A stretch of 64,000 bases of DNA. It comes from Tetrapyrgos nigripes (Eukaryota > Basidiomycota > Agaricomycetes > Agaricales > Campanellaceae). Position numbers and translations under genes: made by a program. Where the stretch lies: positions 62,001 to 126,000 of the forward strand of contig JAACJM010000005.1 in NCBI GenBank assembly GCA_013368315.1. The letters are read 5' to 3'. Of this stretch, positions 46,771-60,154 are shown piece after piece. The notes below the pieces were generated by a model. That model was not told the DNA's origin. It saw nothing but the letters and a program-made list of their open reading frames with translations, and made no database searches. The stretch's first letter is position 1; every line of letters begins with the position of its first letter.

Positions 46771-49700
46771 TCCCAGCCCTGAAAAAAGTTTTCGTGCAAA
46801 ATTTGAAAAATAAACCTTCCATTTCGAGTCTGTTCGCTTCCTTCGTAACATGCTTCCCGTTCCTCGGTTTTTTCGGGAATACAGTTCTTTCCAATCTGGC
46901 CTTTTGCACGGCGGCATCGCCGGCAGTTGCTCCGCCCGTGCCTATACCCTAACCCTAGCCCTCGCTTGATCGGCGATCACAAATAAATGCTTCCGTTTTT
47001 GCCTTACTAAGCTAGCTCCTTGAGGGAGATTGGAATCGGACACGCAAACAGCCGGCGGCCCTTTCCGATCACTCTTACCGTCGGTTTGATCTCCCCCATC
47101 CTCAACGCACCACCTAATGGTCTAGTGGCGCTTCTGGCGTGTCCTCCCCCAGCTATCTGTTTTTCCTTATGTCCTCTGTATCTTCACTTCCTCTCTTACT
47201 CCCTCGGTCTTCCACGGCTCCTACATTGCATTAATATATCCCCGCCACACAGGGCATTCCATGAGCTCATCCCCATATCATATCATTCTATACATAGACT
47301 CCTTTTAATTTCTCTCTATCTGCATATCTCATCGCGCAGATTCAGATTCTGTCCGTCATCGTCAAGTCCAAGTCCAAGTCCACGTCCATCGTCCCTTCAT
47401 CTCTCAAGGTCGCTGCATATGGTCAGAATAACCAATGTTGCTCCAATGCCAAGTTTAATTTACGATTAATCTACCTATGTTGTTGGCCGCACCTTCATCA
47501 AACATTTTAACGTCGGGTGACCAGGATTTGCGTCAGTCAATGGGACATGCAATATATCACCGCGGTCCTCCTCACAATGAACTGACTGCCAATTGCAAAT
47601 CACAACCTTACTTTCGAGACAACATGATACTTCAAGGTTTTTTCTAGAGCATTTTTCTGGCTCTCTCAAGTAGCTTTTTCCTTGTTTTGCGAATTCTCGA
47701 CTCGAGTCTCATCGACCCACTCTGATTCCTGATGCCCGTCCCAGCTTGTGCTCGTGTCCTGCTGTTAATTGAATATCTAATCCACTGTCCATCATGCCAT
47801 ATCATCGTCTCGCATCAGACTCGTACTCAATGATTAATTTTGCTTTAGATTTAGATTGTATCCGACTGGGACGTTGAGGTCGACGCACCACAAGGTCACC
47901 CCAGAGCAACGCGGTTCTTTTCATTTCGATTCTCCTTGCTCGCAGAGGATAAGGTTTCAAGAATTATTGTGTTTGTGCTACCTACTTTGGCAATGATGTT
48001 CTAGTCGCTTGCATTCGAATTTTCTCGAAGTTCACGCAACTTTCTAATTCTGTTCAGCTTTCCTCAGATGCAATTCCAGTTCATTGAAACTTGGCCCGAG
48101 TCTCAACTTGAATCAGCCTCCGTTCCTTACTCGCAAGCCAAGGAAAGAAGGGATCTTCATCTCCGTATATCATTCTATATTTACCAGTGCGATACGGTGC
48201 TTGTCGCAAGTACTCACAGTACACCATTGCACCCGACTCTTTCGACGGGCATTGGCTTACATCGATCGACATCCAGCTTGGCTTTGCTCTTCCAAACCAT
48301 TCATTTTATTGCGTTCTGAAGATCTGAATATGCGGTGTGGTCTATTTCGATGTAGTAATACTCAAATCAAAACTCAACCCCCCCACATTGTGATAGATAG
48401 CCACAGCCAGTGCAATCCGATCAAAGATATTCCCTCGACGTCAGTATGGATCAACATCCACAGCCACGCAATTGTCCGCGTTTGCATCCGTCTCCTCAAA
48501 CGAAGCTCAACGGAAATAACATATAAGTATACATAACTTCAATGTAACAAGGTTTAAAAGTGGTACAAAAACCCCACCTTATCATCCCATCTCACCAAGC
48601 ATATGCATGTACATACACTGGACTCAAAAGATCATCTCCCGGTGGCGAGTCCCTCAGAAGATTCTTTCTTAGTTCGACTTGTCCGTCGCCCTCGCTTCGA
48701 AGAGTTGCCACAGCTCTCTCAGCCTGTCTCAACAGGTTCCGTTCAACAAACGTATTTCTTGCGAAACTTTATGTGCTTCGATGTTGGAATTTCAGTTCAT
48801 CCTGCTTATTTTTGCTTGGTGAGGAACGTTCAATAGAGGGCCGGATGATTCTGCAGCTGAGAACGAATGGAATACGGAATGGATGGTTTGATGGATACTA
48901 TCCTATACATGACGATGATTCCTGTCTAAGTGAGTGCTACTATTTTTTTGCGAGTCATCCAGATTTTCCCAGCTTCAAAGAAGCAAAGTCTACAGACGGT
49001 GGATTTTAAGTTGACGAATCGAGCGATCGATCCTAGCCTGGCGACGCAAGCGAGGACGCAGGCATCGACATCGTCAAATGCGTCATGGTATGTGTAGCAG
49101 CCTTCAAAATTAAATTACCGCTTACCATCCTCTCATTTTCCCAAGTACGCTACCTGGATGCCTTTGGCTGTGAATGGCAATGGTTTTGGTCTCTAGTATC
49201 GCTGGTACCTATCTCTTTTTTTTTCTAAAACTTGTTCTCATTCAAAATGTTCCATCCAAGCTTGCTGTCTGTCTGCCGTCGGTAGTTTATACCACCCTTA
49301 GTCCGTGCGTTCGCTTTCAATTTTCCTGATTGAGCTGAAAGGGCTCTCTCTATATGGGTTATGGGTTTCATGTCTTCCTAGGTTACCCCGATTCCCAAGT
49401 ATTCCTTTCCCTATCCTTTGTTCTCCCGGTTCTCTTACAAGTGTATCACTTCTCTCGTTTTATTTCCCGTCCCGTCAGATCCGAGGGTTCAATTCCTTCC
49501 TCGAGATTCGAAAGCCGTCCTTGACGCCCGCAGATGAGGCCCCCGGCTTCAGCTTTCGAATCCAATTTGCATTCTACCTCTCCGTACCTTGTCCTCGTGC
49601 TACATTGTGTACTTACAAAAGCGTGTCCATGGTGTTTCCAGGTCTATGTATGTTCTTTCCTGTATGCACATGGACTCGTCAGCGCGTCACTTCATCGCTG

Positions 49701-52700
49701 ATCAGTGACGGCGAACTTGGAATTTTACTCCTTACATTCTCTTTGTTTTCCCTAAAGGCGGAGGCCGCCTACTCAGCTACAGTACTCAGGGCTACTCAGG
49801 GTTCTTTGAGAACACCGTCAAGTCGTATTCAGGACCCATGTGTTCTCGAGCGAGGTCCTTCGAGCTTCCTTTTCTTGGCATCCTCGACCACTTGCTTCTC
49901 GTCGGTCCGTCGGCTTCCTACTTCCGTTGCAACATTCAAGCCCCTATAGATGCAAACCTCTCCGACATATCGTGGAAAGTCACTTCAGAAAAGCATTACA
50001 TAGTCATGTCTACCTATGTTGGTGTTAAATTCATCTAAGTGACATTCTTTCAGGTGCTTCAACTTGGCGCTATGGCAGGAAATACGCGTCCAGCAAATCA
50101 GTGGTGCGGACTTAGCTTTGCATACGATCCCTCCTACACCGTGAAGGTTCCTTCATTTCTCCCTCATTTCCCGCCGTACAGCTCATACCCATTACTCGGT
50201 ATCGGTCAAACTCCTATATTGGAACGACTCTTTAGGCTCCGCAATCCTCCTTTCTTTTCCTTAGATCGCCCATCACCCACTCAAAACTGCAAAATCATTA
50301 CGATAAGTATTCAAGCAGTCTCTGCGTAGAACAACTCCTTTTTGTCGACAGCGCGGCATTTGGCACGGTTCAACCGATGTACTTACTGCGATGTAGAAAA
50401 AATTCACTGCACAGTGTACGATGATGCTTTTCGGACCCATCGAGTCTGCTGTGGCACCGGAGGAGCATATCCGGAACATCGACGAAGTGAAAGTTGAGTA
50501 ACGTTAGTACTTATGTCAATGATCTGCAGTAAAATGAAGAGGCGCAACCTTATTCGACTCGAATGTCGTACAAATCTCCTAAGCGAATCGAGGATTTTTC
50601 CTTGTAAGGTTGTTCCTTTGTCCGTGAGTTGGAAGGACACTCTAGGGAACCTAGTACGTCCTTCAGACTAGAAACTCAGGCTATAATCGACGGAGGCGAG
50701 GAATGGGTACTAGTACTATTCACCCGTGTACCTTGCCCTCATGCTGACCATAGGTAATTCCATTTTTTTGGCTAAGTTTCTGTTTCTATGGCTGAGCCCC
50801 AGCCATAATCAACGCAGGACTCAGGTAAGATTGGGCGAGTCCTAAATTAAAAATTGAACTGCATAGCATTGATAACAAGAAATTTGGAGAAAACCTGATC
50901 AGATGGGGTTTGTACTAAATTGTAATCGATATATGAGGCTTTCGAAGGGGACGCTGAGCAAGGTTGTGGTCGACGGCGATGTGGACCCAGGTAAAACACA
51001 GACCTGTGTTTCGGAGGAATTCCTCAAGGAAAAGAAGAACCACCACAGGGGACTTCAAGGCGGGGAGGGGGCCGCCTAGCCATATCATGAGACGCCCCAT
51101 CGTTTACTAGTTAGACGCAAGATGGACACAAACCGGTAGCCACTCGGAGTTGGGAGACACAGTGTTCTCTCGCTCTGGTTCCAGTCAAAAATTCAATAGT
51201 GCTTATCTTTAGCTGCGAAAATTTAAGCTGAGGTTCGTCACATAGTCCCCATTTACCACCACCATGCTCCTGGGGATTCACAGCTTGAGGCAAATATAGA
51301 CCAAAGCTGAAAGACGCTGGGATAAATGAATACAGCTTTTCTACATATATCCTAGTGGTACACCCTTCCCCAGCTGAGTCTCACGGCAAGAAAACATACG
51401 GCGATTCCCGGCCTTCTTCAATCTCACCGAGCGCTATTCATAGCTTTGATCCTATCCTGGCGGAAGTCTAGATATCCTACTATAATGACGAACGTCAGCA
51501 ACTTCCCTGCGAGGTACGACGGTGAGTTGAGGTCCTCCTCTGCTAACATCTTGGCAGGCTTTTCCCCGCTGAAGAGTCACTTTCCATTCGAATGGCCCAG
51601 ACAACAGATCTATCTACATATCTATCTTACTTTTACTAGTGATTCATATCAGCTTGACAACTTGAACCTAGAATCACGCTCTACATTTAAGGAGCACCCA
51701 GTGTACATGGTTTATTCAGATTTGATTTCTCTTCAATGAGATGCTTCTCGTCTTCTCCCGTCCACTGGCAGGATGTCTTTGTATATGGGCACGAAGCTAT
51801 TTAAAACGAACCCGGTCATTTGTTTTCTGCGGAAGATAATGTGGCACGTAGAATATCACTTGAATATCACCGATGTACAACTTATTTCGATTAGAAATGG
51901 ATTCCGATGCCTGTGGAGATTATCAAGGGATCCCAGGATGTATAAGAAGCAAGTATAAGAACTGGATGAGCGTGTTGATGAGAGAGAGGATAAGCAAGAC
52001 CGTGTTTTTAAATCATTGCTAGACAATGAATGGTTTATCGAATGGACAACAGCTCCAAGGCACCTTTTACGAATGAATTCCAAGTTGCCTACAGCATCCT
52101 CGAGCGTCTTTAGCACACTACTATCAGAAATTCGGATGAAATTGTCCGAGGACTATCTATGCGGAATGCCAATGCCGAGTCTGAGTGGTTGGCTGACGGC
52201 GACTTAGAAAGAGGGAAGTGAGTAGTACTCATTGCAACTTGTCAGAGATTATGGATGCTTTTTGTGTACCATGGCGCCGGCGTTGGAGACCGGATGTGTG
52301 CTTCTATTAGGGGCGACCACCGTAAGTAGCGTGCACGGCCACAGTCGTAAGAAATACGGTTTAAGACGGTAAGGTACTAACGCCGTGGCCACGTCGTATA
52401 AAATCCAACTAAGTCTGAGACGGTACGACTATTATACCATTTTGCTACTGTTTTATGGATTTACAGATGATTAAAAAGTCCACTTATTTGTAAAACAAGT
52501 TTTTCAATACATAAAATGATAGGAAGAGTGAGCTAAACCGTAGTTCTACCAAATACTACCGAGTGCAGTGTCTGAATGGAGCGCAAGGCTCCAAAACGGT
52601 CTCTACTCGTCCCCGTCAAGTTCTAGAACTGCTTTCCGACGTGATCTGAGATGATTCCTGAGAATTTTTAATGCCCGGGAATCTCTAGCTGCTGAAACAA

Positions 52701-55310
52701 AAGAAATCATTCGAGGAGACATTGTATACCTGCTAGATGATACGTGCACAGGAACCAGTTAGGGGCAACGCATACATACTAGCTAGTTGAGGCTAATAGA
52801 AAGACGTGCGTGTACACAATGAGGTTTTCTAGATTGAAGAGAGGGAGTACCGACATAAAAATGGCTTGAAAATACAGTTTCTTGTAATCTAAACACATAA
52901 GCGAGAGACGAGGGAAAGAAGTGGAGCAGAAACACGTCGCAAAAAAGGTTGCTGGTGAGACGCGTCTTGGCGAAGCCGTCACCCACGGTCGTGTTGCTGT
53001 ATGGCAATTCCTGTAGACGGCTGACGATCTTGCCTCTGCCAGACTCCATACGGTACGGCGTCGAAACCGTACATACCGTCTGTGTTCCCCACGATATATA
53101 TGGCTACGGTGGACACCGGTACCCCTACTGGTAGCTTCGATGTCAGCACATCAACTCCAGGGCGGACAGTGCAACTTGCTGACAACGAAGCGCATGTGTC
53201 CTAGTTGATAAGACAACGGCGGTTCTCAAGGCCAGGGTGTCTTTCAAAGTTGCCACTGCAGTGGGAGAGAGAAAGGGGGCACCAAATTTGCAATACGCGA
53301 GTTGCCGCCATAGATTGACAGAATTCTACGAGCAGATTGTTCATACTGCATGTTAGTCGCTGGCTTTAAGGTCGTCTAACAACACTTGGCAACATCAATG
53401 GGTCGAGGGACTCGTAGTAATCGTTCCAATGTGGGTGGACATCATCACTGTTGCGTTTACACAGTAGAAACTTTTTCCCAAGTTCTTGAATAATAGCTTT
53501 GACTACCTATCCATTCGGAGTCCGATGATGAGGCCTATACAACCACGTTGACTGAAAGAAAGAAGCCGATAGCCTCAAGACGGAAAGCTGCTTGAACGCA
53601 ACCTTGAAGCTTGACCAGAAAGAGTCTGCCAATCGACAAGTTCTTTCTGTGGCGCCAATGAGCTTCTACGTGTATCTGATAAAACGAGTCGACTGTGCGG
53701 CTGATCAAAAGCCAAGACCTGACCAGTACCAGCTTATTTCCGTGCCACCGAGGCCAATCTTCAGTAGCGTGCTGCACCTCCAATCAGCGAGCGAGCCCAG
53801 CCCTGTACATACAGAGAGGGGTGGTGGACGACTTGAGTGCCACACGTCAACATGCTCTATTTGGGGCAGAGGTACAGAGATATTTTGAAGAGAGTGGCTA
53901 GAACCTGGAGTTTAGCGTTAGGATTTGTATCATTTATTCAAAACTGATACGTCGAGATAAAGACTCCGGAGATGGAAGCTGACAGCATTTCCGTTGCCTG
54001 CGGAGTCAGTTTAGATCTCATACAAAAGCCAAGTCCGAGATTATCTAGTGCTGCAGAAGAGAGAACGTCCAGCGGTGAAGACTGGATGTTATGATGGGAA
54101 TTTTCCAGAGCGCAAGATCTAGTTTAAAGGGGACGGATAGCTTGAGCGAGCGTGCAAGTAAGCAGAAAACTCAAGAAAGAAAGGTAGAACCAAATGAACG
54201 TTAATTTCATGAAAATAAACGCCATCTTCATGTATCTTCACGATCTGCCTAAGACTGCCAGACAAAGCGTCTTGAGTAATCCTTGGGAAACCCACGGATA
54301 GTCCGGCGAATGCTCTTCCTTTGCATGATCATCAGGGGAATGATATACTTGGAACATAAGTTTTTTCGATGGCGCAGAACCGCGCCGCCGGTTCCTAATT
54401 GCTTGAATCAGTGGGAAGAGTACGCGCAATCCAATACAAAGGCGGACCTGGAATCAAAGCGCAGTCAGCGACAAACGAGTGGCTAGAATAAACTAATTAA
54501 ATTAAATGACCTGCTCCAGTGGGTGGGATGGTACGGTCGGCAAAATTTTTTTAATGAATTTCCAAGCCAATTCATGATCATTTTCTGAAATAATGCGGAG
54601 AATTCGGCATTGGGGCATGCATCCGCACAAACGCAGCAGCGGAGTGACTTGCGTTGATCGTGATTACTGGAGTACCGGTGGCTTGAGCTGAACTCTGACT
54701 TCAATTCTCGCCCTTCGGGCCCTCAACTGTACGAGACTAGAAAAATCATAGATAAATGCGAACGTAAACAAGAGGAACATTAGGAAGACTGACTATCCAG
54801 CATATCGAAGGCATCCAGATTGCACCTCAGCAAAGACCACAATCTTTCTCCAGATGCTTAGAGACCCAGATTTGATTGTCGCCAGCCGTCAATTCCAACG
54901 ACAACTGCCAGCTGGCAAAAGATCCAGGATCGACCTGTAAGATAGATGAAGTGGGTTAGACAGTACATAGTACTGAGTGGCTAGACCGTTGAGAGATCAA
55001 AAATTTGTCGTGAAGGGCCTGATACTCGCAACCTGCCAGCAAAACTCTGCGTATACGGTGGCGATAAAGCTAGGAATTGCCCCGATATACTGAGTAAAAT
55101 ATGAATGAGATCAGGGGATGTGAACCCAGAGTTGGCAGTTTAGTGGAATAGTAGGGTGTTGAAGAGTATGTAGATCGTTTCAACACGGTCCCGCACCCTC
55201 ATGCCGCACTCACAGATGCGATCGCGATGGTATAGGCACTAGTCCCATAGGATACAATTACAAAGAACACCAAGTAATACAGGAACAGGACTAGGGTGAC
55301 AGCGAGAACT
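46771..55310. other. 8.5 kb without a supported gene
   Basis: Roughly 47,100-49,950 is pyrimidine-rich on the plus strand (many CTCTTCC/TTTCTC runs), like an extended promoter or an untranslated transcript. Open frames there (for example 49305-49949, 214 codons) are biased by composition and lack splice signals or motifs. From 50,000 to 55,300 I see only short frames. An imperfect repeat with GGCCAC...GTCGTA and AGACGGTA occurs twice at 52,338-52,430. Confidence 0.35.
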
Positions 55311-58300
55311 TCAATCGGACTCGTCGTCCGATAACACCATTCGATTAGAAAACTTCCTCTTGGAAGCTATAGCCATCGCTGCCACATCAGAATCGGCGTC
55401 TTCGTCATCTGCGGGTGTAGTTGCAGAGACTGTAGGAATATCCTGGCTGATGGAATCCCTGTCGTCCAAGTCCCCATCATCAGAAAACTCGGGCTGAACC
55501 GACTTGCGTTTCAGTGGCCGTGGTTTTGGCCTAGGTTTTGGTCGAGCAACTTGAGCTTCGTCATTCAAAGTTGAGACTGGTGGGCTTTGACGAGATTCTT
55601 CGGCATCAGAACTCGCAGCGTCACTGTCTCCGTTGACTTCAATTGCGCTAGTTTCACCTTTGCGCTTTTTCTTCGTTCCTTCGGCTTTGTCTTTTTTGCG
55701 TCGTCTCTTCTTGGTTCCGGTACTTCGCATCGCCCCACTTTCCCCTTTCTCTACCTTTGAAGCAATTTTATCCCGCAGTTCCTTCTCCCGCTGGAAAAAG
55801 ACATCGATATCCCCATATTCAGCGTCGCTGTCCTCGATGAACTGAGCGGATTTATACACCTCCTTCTCCTTCTGTTTCTTCTCCTTCTTCTTTCGCCTCA
55901 CTGGTTCATCTTCGTCGTCGTCATTAGCATCCTCGTCATCCGACGCAGGAGCCCGCACACGGCGACGACGTCGGCTCTTCTTGCTCATCAACTGCGAAGC
56001 TTTCTTGCCTTCGAGGTCAAACGGCGTCTCGAGGAACTGTTGAATGACGTTGTATGTGCTCTGCATATCTGAAGGCAAGATTGCTGATGGGATGTACCAT
56101 TCCGATTCGTCGGCGTCTAAAGAAAGAAACAATAAGTTACAGCGCCAAGGAAATGCGGGAAGGAATGTCGAATGACCTTCGTCGAGGATGTAGAACTTTG
56201 ACAGACGGAATAGAAGTTTTAACTGGGGGTTCTTGGTAGCTGCCTTGGCCTGCTCATCATCGATATATGGTATAACTAAACGAGAGGAGTGGGTTGTTAT
56301 TACATCCAATTCGTCCAAGAAAGCGGGAAAACCACTCACGGTAGTCTGTAAACTTGGCAACTGCATCAAGAGAGGGTGCACCCAGCTTCACGACTTTGGA
56401 GGCGTCCTCGTCTTCGTCATTTTCGTCTTCAGATTTCTTGGCGTCCGTCTCGTCAACAATCCTCTGACGTTGGCCTATGGCTGCCTGGAGAATCTAACAG
56501 AAAGCAAGCAAGGACACTTTAATCTTACCGAACTTGCGACGTTGAGGAGATTAGTAGACACTCACTTCTTGAGTCCACATCACAAGACCCGTCTGTCCAG
56601 CCTCCACAAGAGCGGCAATCGCAATGCCGACTTGGTCACTCCAAGAATAACCCTTCTTTACCTGGACATCCTGAGGCCAACGTGTCTCTTCCACCGTCTT
56701 TGAGGCCTTTTCGGGCTTCGTGGGTTCCCAACTCGAGAATTGCTTCCAAGTACCGCGGTTCTTAGGAAAGAATGCCTGCAACGAAAAACAAAAATAAGTT
56801 GGTTTAACTTTGAAGGATTGACGTCGAGCTTGGAACCCCTCAAAAGTCTTACCTCGACAGCTAAAAATGGATTTTGCTCCAAAGCCTTGAAGAATTGACG
56901 AAGGATAAAGTTGATGAGACTGATGAGGTCCTTGTAAGGTTGTTCTCGTGGGAATGTCTTTTGGTTTGCTAAAATGGTCTTGAAAAGATCCAACGTCGAG
57001 ACCTGCCCAGAGTAAGTAGAAGAAGGAAGATATAGATATGAGCCTGTCAATCAAACACAAGGAAAAACGCGGAAAGAGGAGAAAAAGTGCAGAGTGCAAC
57101 TGTCAAAAAGTGGAGACATCGAATGGTGAAAGACAAAGGGGGCGCAGATTTGCAATTGGTGGCTTCCGCTTCATTTCCAATCAGAACAAACACTATTTCC
57201 AAAAGCTAACCTTGAAGAAAAGCCCCTCGGCTTTTGCCCGCACAGCCTGTCTATGTAACAGACTCACAACTCGCCGCATAGTCTCCGACGACGAAAACTC
57301 GTTGTAGCGAGCGAGAAATGCAAGTAGAGTACGCGTTATATCTGCGTGTGCAAATTTCTGAACAGAGGACAAAGGAAAAAGTTTTAGTTTTAGTTTCAGT
57401 TTACATGGCGTGAGGAATAGAGATGGTCCAATGGTCCGAGAAATGAATGTATGGCGCCGAAAGAAAGTACAAGTACATACCATCTCAAAGGCTTCGAAAG
57501 TAAACATAGTTTCAGTAATGACATCTTCGTCCTCCTGTTCGAGTTCTTCTTCGTCATCTGGGACACCGTCTTCCTCGGCGTTGATAGCACCTTTAGCTTT
57601 GGATCATGCAACCGTCAGACAAATATAGACATGGGAGATGAAATGTTCGAGGAGAAATTTCGGAGAAATAAAACTTGGACACTTTGACACTCACATTTGC
57701 GTCTACGTTTCTTCGCCTTGGATTTTCGCACATAAGGGTTATCTTTACCCTTTCCCTTGCTCCATCTCTCAAGCATACGAAGTAAGGCGTAAGCCATATC
57801 CACAGACGAATTGAGATACGTCAACGACTGCGTGCCTTCCTTGTAACTTTTCAAGCTCTCAAACGCGATATCCAAGACCTCGCCACTATAGACCAACTGC
57901 TGTTGAAGAGTCTCCGCGCTTTCTACTAGCCCCGGATCATGTAACTCGGCTGAGGACATGCTATCGATGAGAAGCAAGAGTTGAGTCAAGCACTCGATGC
58001 CTGCTTGGAGTTCCGTCCACGCTTTGGGCTAAAGAAAGCAGAGAAAAGAAAAAAAGACGCGATTGTGAGCATTGAGCAGAAACTTGAAACTCGTAGATCC
58101 GTCATCCACCAACCAACCAGCCAAGAAACTCACCTTCTCATCATTAGCTTCACGCATGCGTTTAAGGACCCAGATGATCCACTCGCGTTCCACCACCTCA
58201 GCGACTAGCCCAAAACTCCATTTAGGTGTGTCAGATGAAGTTGAGGATAACGAGGTTTTGGAGTTGGAGTTGTTACCGTCTTTACCGGCCGATTTTGCGC

Positions 58301-59865
58301 TGTTTGCCCGCAGGGAGAGGAAGAAATCGAGGAACCATTTGGTGAGGAAGAGTAGACGGACATTGTCCTTCTCTGTCACCTTTACTCGTTCAGATCGGAT
58401 ATCTTTGAGGAGCGTGGCGAGGAAAGCTGTTCAAGAGCGTACCGTGGCACAGCACAGGCAAGAAATAAAGTTACGGGGTGGTAGGTGTAGTTAGCATATG
58501 AATAAGTGAACCGAAAAGGCAGAGGTGAAAGAGAAGGAGCGTAGCTGAATAATGGCCAGGACTTACAATTGAAGCATCCTTCCAGAAAACCTATCGCTAG
58601 TGACCTCAGTACCGTTTTTGCCTCAACTGAAAGGTTTTCCTCCCTTCCCAACGCGTCAACAGTAAACCCCTTTTTCGTTTTCTGCTTCTTAGCCATATCC
58701 CAGAGCGTCCCAGTATCCTGCGTGATACCCTGCTGACGATGTATAACAAACGATCTTGAACCACGGGGATCTGACCCCGCGCTAGCGTTAGCACGGTCCT
58801 CTTCTTCGGCGCCGCCAGGTGGTGGCTTCTTGCTGGGATTAAGTTTGACGGCGATAGTTGTGCCAAAGCGGGAATGACGAGTTGGGCCTTGCCGAGAAAA
58901 TTCGCGTTTGACGCGGTCTTCTTGGGCGAGAAGGCGGTGGAGGGCATCGGCCGGTTGCTGGTAAACAAGAACAAGTAAGATAAAGTTGGGACTTGGAAGC
59001 GAAATGAAAGATGTACCTTTGCTTGGTCCATAGCGAGAGTAGAAGCTTTGATCCCTCTGAAAAGGAGGTAAAGGATTTCGAGGACGATAGTATTCCAGCT
59101 ATCAAAAAGAGGATCTTTGTCGGTGTTGGCGGCAATGGTTAACAGCAAGTCGATTATATGCGTGTCTGACAGGCTGCGAATAAGCCTGGACTGTAGAGTG
59201 GAGAACTCGGCCTGGTCTGCACTAGAATGGCTGTTTGGAGGAGGATCCCTAATGAAGGCGAGATTTCGGATAAGATGAAGGACAATATTGACGATTTGGC
59301 CATCCCTCTCGGTGCGTTCTTTCTTGTTCTTGGCCAAGGGTGGAAGAACGATCCCAAACAGCGCTTCTATAACACCCGGCTTCAACACGGCAGCCTTGTA
59401 ATGCAGATGACTTTGCAAAAGCTGCGTATAGTCCGTCCCTTTGTCCAGCTCATCGTCTAATTCCTTCAGCTCCTCCGCCATGTCGATTGGCCATGTCATA
59501 GCGGTCATGAGATCGGCACATGAAATAGCCCGTTTGTCCTCCACCATTCCCTTGCCAGCAGTCACCAACAGAATCGGGATGAGGTCGTTGGAGAATACCC
59601 GTGTCTTCCAAAAGATACGAGCGACTGTCCGTTCATCGTCCGTTTCGTCTTTGCGCCAGAGCTTCTTCAAGTCTTTCAAACACCCGTTTGCTTCGTCTCC
59701 TAGCCTGTATACGCCTCCTTCGACACCACCTAGCGCGTCGACGACTCCCTGGATGATGGGTTCGAGGAAAGTGTGTCTCTCCTCGGTTGTCTCGAGTTCA
59801 GAGCCAGATTCGTCGATCTCGATGGGACCTTCGTCGTCTGAGATTTCAATGACTTCATTGTCCAT
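55311..59865 (-). CDS. TOF1: Timeless / Tof1 replication-fork protection protein (1182 aa)
   Basis: Eleven exons: 59017-59865, 58567-58957, 58134-58426, 58028-57695, 57481-57596, 57211-57357, 56853-57002, 56566-56775, 56340-56493, 56177-56275, 55311-56116; every junction is GT-AG and keeps frame. Start is the ATG at 59865 (MDNEVIEISDDEG), not the non-ATG codons upstream. The first ~300 residues contain the Timeless N-terminal domain: LMTAMTWPIDMAEEL, YKAAVLKPGVIEALFGIVLPPLA, VLHLIRNLAFIRDPP, HIIDLLLTIAANT, and WNTIVLEILYLLFRG. RHSRFGTTIAVKLN follows in exon 2, and the KFAHADITRTLLAFLARY region is the C-terminal helical part. The last exon is acidic and Lys-rich with DDESD at the end. Tof1-Csm3 (Tim-Tipin) stabilises paused forks and signals replication stress via Mrc1. 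Length matches fungal family members. Confidence 0.95.
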
Positions 59866-60154
59866 GGTGGTGAGAGACGCGTGTGTCACGCTCACGTAGT
59901 GTCACATTCATCAAAGGAGTGTGACAAGTCACGTGAAGCACAACCCCAAGGTTCTGAATCTTTAATTTTCCGCAGCGAATGCAGTTTGAATCATTCCAGC
60001 TTAAAAAGAGATTTTATTGAGAAAAAAGGAATAATTTTCCGCTGTGAGATTGACCAGGGTCATCAGGGTGTCGTGTGGGAAATTGCCTTCCGAGCGCCGG
60101 TGGGTGCCTAGACATCATATGCGTCCCGAAATATCTTTCTTTCTCTCCTCTTCA
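59866..60154. promoter_or_regulatory. bidirectional promoter between TOF1 and ZZZ3-like gene
   Basis: Only 289 bp separate the two divergent ATGs. An MluI-like ACGCGT sits 15-20 bp upstream of the TOF1 start (59876-59881 reads GACGCGTG). ACGCGT is the core of the MBF/MCB element used by G1/S genes in fungi, and TOF1 is a replication gene; the link is inference. Confidence 0.45.

Noticed and set aside
46935..46970. CCCTAACCCTAGCCCT telomere-like motif
   Set aside because: Too short and isolated inside single-copy sequence; no telomeric array.
49305..49949. 214-codon plus-strand open frame
   Set aside because: Composition-driven (pyrimidine-rich), no domain, no conserved motif, no splice context.
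60044..60154. Upstream extension of the ZZZ3-like reading frame
   Set aside because: No motif, and the ATG at 60155 fits the spacing to TOF1; the extension would overlap the promoter.
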